Shown here one piece after another: positions 6,275 to 10,690 of a stretch of DNA of 19,247 bases. A program made the translations under genes and the position numbers. Numbering within the stretch: position 1 is the stretch's first letter; every line of letters starts with the position of its first letter. The DNA is from an uncultured Collinsella sp. (GTDB lineage Bacteria; Actinomycetota; Coriobacteriia; Coriobacteriales; Coriobacteriaceae): the NCBI GenBank assembly GCA_902494545.1, contig CABUTP010000006.1:1-19247 (forward strand), read 5' to 3'. Below the pieces are notes generated by a model, which had not been told where the DNA came from, ran no database searches, and saw only the letters and a list, made by a program, of their open reading frames with translations.

Positions 6275-7582
6275 TTAATTCTCATTACCTTCAGATAATT
6301 TTTCGAAGACTTCGGCAGCGTTGCGGTCGTTGGCTCTGATTGCGTGGGTGTAGAAATTGGCCGTCGTACTCGCTGATGCGTGTCCCATCCGCGCCTGAAC
6401 GGTCTTCAAATCGACGTTGTTTGCGACGAGCGCCGTCGCTGCCGTGTGTCTCAGTCCGTGGGGGACGAGACCCGAGTATCCGGTGCCGCGTGTATGCAGC
6501 TTGCCGTTGCGCTCGAACTGGCTTGTCACGTTGGCGTACTCGCCATAGCCGTTGTCGACGCAGGAGTCCCTGAACCAGCGTGAATAGTTGTGTCCATCGG
6601 GTCGGGTGATACTGACGTGAAGGTTGCCGTTTTCGTCCTTATGCGGGCTGAGGGCGTGAACGATGGGGTCAGAGTTTCTCTGTCTTAGCCCGCGCTGCTC
6701 GAATAGGTTGCGCTGCCGCATCTTCCAGTCGTTTAGATACGCGGCTAGCGAAGAGTCTATAGACAGGATTCGCCTGCTCATTTCCGATTTGGGTGCCCTG
6801 AGCGTTTTGTCATTGGTGTACTGGTGGACGATTCTGATTTCCATCGCCTCGGGGTCGTAGTCTTCCCAACAGAGCCCCAGGGCCTCGCCTTTTCTGAGCC
6901 CTAGGTGGAATATGAGCATGGTGCAGACGGTCATCGGCCCCATGGGTTCGGATAGCAGGCATTTGGTGAATCGGGGCAGTTCGTCGGGTGGGAGGAAGTT
7001 GCGCACTCTAAGGTCTGGCTTTGGGAGTTTGACGCTGATGCATGGGTTGCGCTCGATTAGCTCATTCTCCAGCGCGTCCTGCATGACCTGTTTGAGCTTG
7101 ACGTGGATACGACGAATCTCGGCCTCTGTGAATCTTCCGGTTGAGATTGCTTCGGCATACGCCCGTTTGATCTCGTCGGGCCTCAGCGCACCGAGGGGCA
7201 TGTCGCCGAACAGCTCGCGTATATGGCGCACGTCATATTCCTCTCTTTGGAAAGAAAGAGGGGAGCCGAAGGAGCTTTCTCGGAGCCGATGGAAATCCTC
7301 GGCGTATCCGGAAACAGTGGTCGGCATGTCGCCAGCCGGTTCATAGGTCTCCAGCTCCTTCCGGTAGGCATCGAGCGCATTCGCCACCTCACCGGGCCAG
7401 TTCTTCGGGTTTTTGCTCTTGCAATGGATGGTTCTCTTGGGTGTCTTTAGGTATCTGACTCGTTTCCCGTTCTTGCCGGATTCGGGGTCGCGACCGAGAG
7501 AGAAGTAGATGCGGAAGGAACCGGGTTTTCCCTTGATCGGTTCGGAAGTGCCTTTGGCTGTGGGTTTGATTCTGGTTTCCAT
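6275..7582 (-). CDS. int: Tyrosine recombinase integrase
   Basis: This 435-residue site-specific recombinase should integrate and excise the element at the tRNA-Arg site 240 bases away. It has an N-terminal arm-binding region rich in Arg/Lys (FRIYFSLGRDPESGKNGKRVRY), a SAM-like core-binding domain (about 85-185) and a C-terminal catalytic domain. Catalytic residues visible are Arg230 (HLGLRKGEALGL), Lys265 (RAPKSEMSRR), His375 and Arg378 (VPHGLRHTAA), His401 (RMGHASASTT) and the nucleophile Tyr411 (NFYTHA). The set is complete, so the enzyme looks active. The ATG has GGAG 5 bases upstream. Just upstream are a 20-bp inverted repeat and iterated GGGGTG motifs, likely regulatory or arm-binding sites. 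Length fits phage/ICE integrases of the Int/Tn916 type. Confidence 0.95.
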   Translation of the reverse strand: METRIKPTAKGTSEPIKGKPGSFRIYFSLGRDPESGKNGKRVRYLKTPKRTIHCKSKNPKNWPGEVANALDAYRKELETYEPAGDMPTTVSGYAEDFHRLRESSFGSPLSFQREEYDVRHIRELFGDMPLGALRPDEIKRAYAEAISTGRFTEAEIRRIHVKLKQVMQDALENELIERNPCISVKLPKPDLRVRNFLPPDELPRFTKCLLSEPMGPMTVCTMLIFHLGLRKGEALGLCWEDYDPEAMEIRIVHQYTNDKTLRAPKSEMSRRILSIDSSLAAYLNDWKMRQRNLFEQRGLRQRNSDPIVHALSPHKDENGNLHVSITRPDGHNYSRWFRDSCVDNGYGEYANVTSQFERNGKLHTRGTGYSGLVPHGLRHTAATALVANNVDLKTVQARMGHASASTTANFYTHAIRANDRNAAEVFEKLSEGNEN

Positions 7583-7602
7583 GGGTCTCCAGGGGTGGTG
7601 CG

Positions 7603-7657
7603 TTGGGTTAGCCTCGGGGGCGGGGCTTTGAGGGCCTCGCCCCCGAGGCTAACCCAA
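7603..7657. repeat. 20-bp perfect inverted repeat upstream of int
   Basis: Bases 7603-7622 and 7638-7657 are perfect reverse complements (TTGGGTTAGCCTCGGGG... and its partner) around a 15-base loop. It lies 20 bases upstream of the integrase ATG. No U-tract follows on either strand (AAAAATTT on the + side), so it is not a clear terminator. It could shield int from read-through or act in the int leader RNA. Confidence 0.8.
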
Positions 7658-7683
7658 AAATTTCACCCCTGCAAGTCAAAATG

Positions 7684-7710
7684 AAGGGGTGAAGGGGTGT
7701 AAAAAGGGTG
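7684..7710. repeat. Direct GGGGTG repeats near the attachment site
   Basis: AAGGGGTG occurs at 7684-7691 and 7692-7699 and AAGGGTG at 7704-7710. The inverse TTCACCCCT is at 7662-7670, and AGGGGTGG occurs again at about 7591-7598, beside the int start. Repeats of this size between int and the core site are typical of integrase arm-binding sites; this role is inferred. Confidence 0.5.
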
Positions 7711-7757
7711 AAATAGAAAACTAATCAAGAAGAGCAAAAACGGCAGAATAGCTAAAT

Positions 7758-7803
7758 TACCTGCGGAAATAGAGATATTGATGAAAATGAAAAACCGCAG
7801 GTA
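7758..7803. repeat. 9-bp inverted repeat in AT-rich DNA beside attR
   Basis: TACCTGCGG (7758-7766) and CCGCAGGTA (7795-7803) are perfect inverted copies separated by 28 AT-rich bases. The pair sits 17 bases inside the tRNA-derived core. It may be a recombinase or accessory-protein site. Confidence 0.6.
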
Positions 7804-7819
7804 GGGTAATAGCTCATGA

Positions 7820-7865
7820 CCTCCTAAAGCGGGTGTCGACGGTTCGAATCCGCCCGGGGGCACCA
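7820..7865 (+). other. attR: 3' half of tRNA-Arg(CCU)
   Basis: The segment reads anticodon loop (CTCCTAA, anticodon CCU), GCGGGTGTC, T arm GACGG-TTCGAAT-CCGCC, acceptor 3' strand CGGGGGC, then A and an encoded CCA ending at 7865. The D arm and acceptor 5' strand are absent, and AT-rich element DNA lies upstream. A T-stem A/C mismatch is present. An integrase gene 240 bases away makes this the element/chromosome junction, with the intact tRNA expected at the far end. Confidence 0.75.
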
Positions 7866-7875
7866 GAGATTTGCC

Positions 7876-7904
7876 GAGCCCGGTACCACCACGGTGCCGG
7901 GCTC
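7876..7904 (+). terminator. Terminator-like hairpin after the tRNA fragment
   Basis: A 12-bp stem (GAGCCCGGTACC / GGTGCCGGGCTC, one A/G mismatch) has a 5-base loop and is followed by TTCT. It lies 10 bases after the tRNA CCA, the usual place for a tRNA terminator. The U-tract is weak. Confidence 0.6.
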
Positions 7905-7921
7905 TTCTGGTCTAAGGGCAG

Positions 7922-7943
7922 GATTCGGACCGTCGGCACCCGC
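7922..7943 (-). repeat. Inverted tRNA-like copy 1
   Basis: The minus strand reads GCGGGTGCCGACGGTCCGAATC and matches the tRNA fragment 7829-7850 at 20 of 22 positions. Minus-strand CCTGCCC and an ACCA follow, so it may be the decayed 3' half of an opposed tRNA-like gene, or an inverted duplicate of the core. Confidence 0.65.
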
Positions 7944-8003
7944 GTCACCAATTTTCCCGCGGGGGGAGTTTTCGAATCCGCCCGGGGGCACCAGAGATTG
8001 ACC

Positions 8004-8032
8004 GAGCCCGGTACCGCTATGGTGCCGGGCTC
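8004..8032 (+). terminator. Terminator-like hairpin, second copy
   Basis: The stem GAGCCCGGTACC / GGTGCCGGGCTC is the same as at 7876-7904, but the loop differs (GCTAT instead of ACCAC). The stem is fully conserved while the loop has drifted, consistent with selection on the hairpin. Confidence 0.6.
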
Positions 8033-8049
8033 TTCTGGTCTAAGGGCCG

Positions 8050-8071
8050 GATTCGGGCCGTCGACGCCCGC
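8050..8071 (-). repeat. Inverted tRNA-like copy 2
   Basis: The minus strand matches the tRNA fragment 7829-7850 at 19 of 22 positions. It is the counterpart of 7922-7943 within the second repeat unit. Confidence 0.6.
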
Positions 8072-8214
8072 GTCACCAATATGGGTCGCATTTCGTCTAG
8101 CTCCGCTCGCGCCACCCTTCCCGTCGCCCGCATCATCAGGGCTGCATCGGTTAGAATCGTGTGTGCGACGCATCCCGTGCGCGGGCGGCCGAAGACTTGA
8201 TCGGAGGTCCCCAA

Positions 8215-8364
8215 TTGCTGAAATTCCTTAACGCGCTCGCCGCCCTTGCGACGGTCGGCACGTTCATCATTGCGTTTCTTGATTCGTATGAGGTTCGGTT
8301 TAAGGTCCGTAGGCGCACGCGCGGTGCGGACGGTTCTCGGCATTTGCGCCGCAAGCGCGAATAA
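8215..8364 (+). CDS. Possible small single-pass membrane protein
   Basis: A TTG start at 8215 lies 6 bases after GGAGGT and gives 49 residues. The frame is also open upstream to a GTG at 8161, but that start has no visible ribosome site. The N-terminal part (LKFLNALAALATVGTFIIAFL) is one membrane segment. The C-terminal half is strongly basic (RFKVRRRTR and HLRRKRE), which would place it in the cytoplasm. A TAGAAT at 8152-8157 could be a -10 element, but I see no good -35. It lies between the attachment-site repeats and the terminators of the wall cluster. I do not recognise it. Coding is uncertain because the frame is short and GC-rich. Confidence 0.4.
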   Translation: MLKFLNALAALATVGTFIIAFLDSYEVRFKVRRRTRGADGSRHLRRKRE

Positions 8365-8393
8365 AAACGGCCGGGGTTGCAGCCCGGCCGTTT
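8365..8393. terminator. Bidirectional intrinsic terminator
   Basis: A perfect 11-bp stem AAACGGCCGGG / CCCGGCCGTTT has a 7-base loop. On the minus strand it is followed by TTATT, giving a run of five Ts from the stem end. On the + strand there are only three Ts. It starts right after the stop of the small + strand frame and also faces the end of the pknB operon. Confidence 0.75.
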
Positions 8394-8400
8394 AACACGT

Positions 8401-8456
8401 TAGAAAACTAGGCCGCCCGCGCTCCTTAACACTTACGCGGGATGCGTCGTTTTCTA
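8401..8456. other. Two-tier stem-loop
   Basis: TAGAAAAC (8401-8408) pairs with GTTTTCTA (8449-8456). Inside, CCCGCG (8416-8421) pairs with CGCGGG (8436-8441) around a 14-base loop. The 7-base segments between the stems are unpaired on both sides, forming a symmetric internal loop. Function unknown. Confidence 0.45.
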
Positions 8457-8533
8457 GAAACATTCTACCCGTCCGGCTGCGGGTCCGTCCACATTTTCCA
8501 AATCAAATCACCAGATGTCTACTGAGACACGCA

Positions 8534-8568
8534 AAGCGCCCGCTTGCTGGGGGAGCAAGCGGGCGCTT
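8534..8568 (-). terminator. Terminator hairpin after pknB
   Basis: A perfect 13-bp stem AAGCGCCCGCTTG / CAAGCGGGCGCTT has a 9-base loop and lies 52 bases past the pknB stop. On the minus strand it is followed by TGCG, so the U-tract is short. The second terminator at 8365-8393 may back it up. Confidence 0.75.
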
Positions 8569-8620
8569 CTGAGCGAATGTGTTTGCGGTCTAAACCGCTC
8601 GGAGCAACAAGCGATTGACG

Positions 8621-10558
8621 TTAGTTGCTAGACTCGGAGTCGTCGCCGGAGCCGGAGATAGAAACCGTCAGCGTGATCGTGCTGTCGGTGGACTGCTTGC
8701 CGGTGGGGGAGACGCCCGTAACGGTGGCATTCTCGTTGCCACTCACGGGGTTGCCGTTCTGATCGCAGAATGCGATGTTGTAGAACCCGGCGTTGTTGAG
8801 CGCGGTGACGGCGGCGGAGATGCTCTTGCCGTACAGGTTGCCCGGGACGCTGGCCTTGCCGGACTTCTTGGCGATGACGACGGTGATCGTGGCACCGGGC
8901 TTCTGCTTGCCGCTGGGGTTCCAGCTAATTACGGTGCCCTCGGTAACCGAGTCGTTTTCCTGGTAGCTCACGTCGACGCCAAAGCCAGCCATGTCGAGAG
9001 CGTTGCGCGCCTGGGCCTCGGTCATGTCGGTCAGATCGGGCACCGAGGTGGTGTCCGGGCCGCTGGAGACCTTGTACGAGATGGTCGTGCCCTTCTCGAC
9101 CTCCTTGCCGGCAACAGTGCTCTGCTCAAAGACCTGGCCTTCTTCGGCCTCATTGGCTTCCTCCGAAGCGCTGCCCTTCAGGCCCACGCTTGCCAGTGCG
9201 GCCTCGGCCTGGTCCTTGGTCAGGCCGACGAGCTGCGGAACCTCAACCTTCTCGGAGGGCTTAGGGCCCTTGGAGACTACCAGGTTCACCCTCGTGCCCT
9301 TGGCCTTCTTGGTGTTGCCGTTGGGGGTCTGCTCGGCGACCTTTCCCTCGTCGACATCGTCGTTGTAGCTCTGGTCGACGGTGCCAACCTCAAGGCCGGC
9401 TTCCTTGATCAGCTCAATAGCGGTTTCCTGGTCCTTGCCCAGCACGTCGGGCACCGTGACCTGTTCGCCACTGAACATGCCCGTGGCAAAGGCCACTACA
9501 ACGCCGATCACGGCGACGGCGGCAATCACGGCGGCGATAATCTTGTTCTTGTTGGACTTAGGCTTCTCGACCTCGTAGGAGCCCGTGGAGCCCGAGACAG
9601 CGCTACGGGCGGTGTTCTGACCGCTCACGCCCGAGACGGGACGAACCATAGCGCGCGTTGAGTCGGAAAGCTCGCGGGTCTTGGTGGCATCCAGGTCGCC
9701 GGCGGCACCGATGATGCGCGTGGGCTCCGAGACGTTGACGGCACGGCCGGACAGGTAGCTGTTGAGCACCTGGCGCAGCTCGTCGGCCGTCTGGAAGCGG
9801 TTTGCCGGGTCCTTCTCCATGCACTTGAGGATGATGCGCTCCAGGTCGGCATCGACGCCGGAGTTGATCTGGCTCGGCGGGATGGGGAGCTCGTTGACCT
9901 GCTTGAGCGCGACCGAGATAGCGTCGTCGCCGTCAAAAGGTACGCGACCGGTGGCGCACTCGTACATGACGACACCCAGCGAGTAGATATCCGAGGTGGG
10001 GCCGAGGTCCTGGCCGCGGGTCTGCTCGGGGCTTACATAGTGGGCGGTGCCCAGAACGTTGTTATCCTGCGTGAGGTGGCTGTTCTTGGCGCGTGCGATG
10101 CCAAAATCCATTACCTTGATGTTGCCGTCAGGCAGCACCATGATGTTTTGCGGCTTAATGTCGCGGTGGATGATCTCGTGCTTGTGTGCGACTGAAAGCG
10201 CGGAGCTGATCTGCGAGCCGATCTGCGCGACCTTCTTGGGATCGAGGGCGCCGTGGCTCTTGATGCCGCTCTTAAGGTCGGTACCGCGCAGGTACTCCAT
10301 GACGATGTAATAGGTGTCGCCGTCCTTGCCCCAGTCGTAGACGCCCACGATATAGGGGGAGGACAGGCCGGCAGCTGCCTGGGCCTCCTGCTTAAATCGG
10401 GCGGCGAAGGTGGCGTCGCCGGCATACTGCGGCAGCATGATCTTGACGGCAACCGTTCGGTCGAGGACCTGATCCTGTGCACGGAAGACGGTCGCCATAC
10501 CGCCCGTTCCCACCTTATCCTTAAGGAGGTATCTTCCCCCGAGGACCCTCTGTTCCAT
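8621..10558 (-). CDS. pknB: Ser/Thr protein kinase PknB with four PASTA domains
   Basis: This 645-residue transmembrane kinase senses peptidoglycan fragments or lipid II outside the cell and phosphorylates wall-synthesis and division proteins inside. The kinase domain covers about residues 8-265: Gly-rich VGTGGMATVF, Lys39 in VAVKIM, catalytic HRDIKPQN (Asp133), DFGIA (152-156) and SPEQ. A Thr/Ser-rich juxtamembrane linker (STRAMVRPVSGVSG) is a likely autophosphorylation region. One membrane segment spans about 339-361. Four PASTA repeats follow at about 366-432, 437-500, 504-564 and 570-636, ending in a short Asp/Ser tail. I chose the ATG at 10558 (MEQRVLGGRY) because AGGAG lies 5 bases upstream; the ATG 15 bases earlier would overlap that site. 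It is the last gene of the wall cluster, 132 bases after the SEDS-PBP fusion gene, with a terminator downstream. Confidence 0.96.
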   Translation of the reverse strand: MEQRVLGGRYLLKDKVGTGGMATVFRAQDQVLDRTVAVKIMLPQYAGDATFAARFKQEAQAAAGLSSPYIVGVYDWGKDGDTYYIVMEYLRGTDLKSGIKSHGALDPKKVAQIGSQISSALSVAHKHEIIHRDIKPQNIMVLPDGNIKVMDFGIARAKNSHLTQDNNVLGTAHYVSPEQTRGQDLGPTSDIYSLGVVMYECATGRVPFDGDDAISVALKQVNELPIPPSQINSGVDADLERIILKCMEKDPANRFQTADELRQVLNSYLSGRAVNVSEPTRIIGAAGDLDATKTRELSDSTRAMVRPVSGVSGQNTARSAVSGSTGSYEVEKPKSNKNKIIAAVIAAVAVIGVVVAFATGMFSGEQVTVPDVLGKDQETAIELIKEAGLEVGTVDQSYNDDVDEGKVAEQTPNGNTKKAKGTRVNLVVSKGPKPSEKVEVPQLVGLTKDQAEAALASVGLKGSASEEANEAEEGQVFEQSTVAGKEVEKGTTISYKVSSGPDTTSVPDLTDMTEAQARNALDMAGFGVDVSYQENDSVTEGTVISWNPSGKQKPGATITVVIAKKSGKASVPGNLYGKSISAAVTALNNAGFYNIAFCDQNGNPVSGNENATVTGVSPTGKQSTDSTITLTVSISGSGDDSESSN

Positions 10559-10690
10559 TCCTGCTCCTAACATAACTATTCGCTCAACGATGTGTGTAGT
10601 ACCAAGTGTGTGGCCGCTGGGGCCGTGTGGCGCGTTGCCGCTAGCTCATCGGCCGCGGAGCGCCCCAAGTATCCGCTTTGATCACGGGCA

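Larger units (their letters stand above)
1..7865. mobile_element. Right end of an integrative conjugative/mobilizable element in tRNA-Arg(CCU)
   Basis: This block carries a tyrosine integrase next to a tRNA 3'-half, an Xis-like HTH protein, a DnaB-type ATPase, MobC, a VirD4/TraG coupling protein, a relaxase, a candidate oriT and a nuclease cargo gene. That is the standard content of an ICE or IME. The tRNA fragment is on the + strand at 7820-7865, so the intact tRNA and the other end should lie left of position 1. No VirB4, VirB6 or other mating-pore gene is visible, so the window cannot decide between a self-transmissible and a mobilizable element. The boundary is placed at the encoded CCA of the tRNA fragment. 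Confidence 0.85.
7843..7952 (+). repeat. Tandem 110-bp repeat, copy 1 (tRNA 3' end + terminator)
   Basis: This copy runs from TTCGAATCC of the tRNA T arm through the CCA, terminator hairpin and GTCACCAAT. It matches 7971-8080 over its whole length without gaps. The first 29 bases are identical; the remainder has scattered substitutions. Confidence 0.9.
7971..8080 (+). repeat. Tandem 110-bp repeat, copy 2 (tRNA 3' end + terminator)
   Basis: This is the second copy of the unit at 7843-7952, offset by 128 bases. It lacks the anticodon-arm part of the tRNA but has the T-loop to CCA, the terminator and the inverted tRNA-like tail. An 18-base spacer (7953-7970) separates the copies. It may be the remnant of an earlier integration at the same tRNA. 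Confidence 0.9.

Noticed and set aside
7663..7863. Minus-strand frame beginning PPGGFEPSTPALG across the attachment site
   Set aside because: This is the well-known artefact of translating the antisense of a tRNA 3' end; it has no ribosome site and overlaps the attachment core.
7623..8080. CRISPR-like array in the repeat-rich junction region
   Set aside because: Only two long tandem copies with a single 18-base spacer, no regular repeat-spacer pattern and no cas genes.
7814..8173. Minus-strand 119-residue frame and the opposed + strand frame (7833-8231) across the repeats
   Set aside because: They only translate tRNA-derived and terminator repeats on either strand; the GRIRTV-type motifs come from tRNA T arms.
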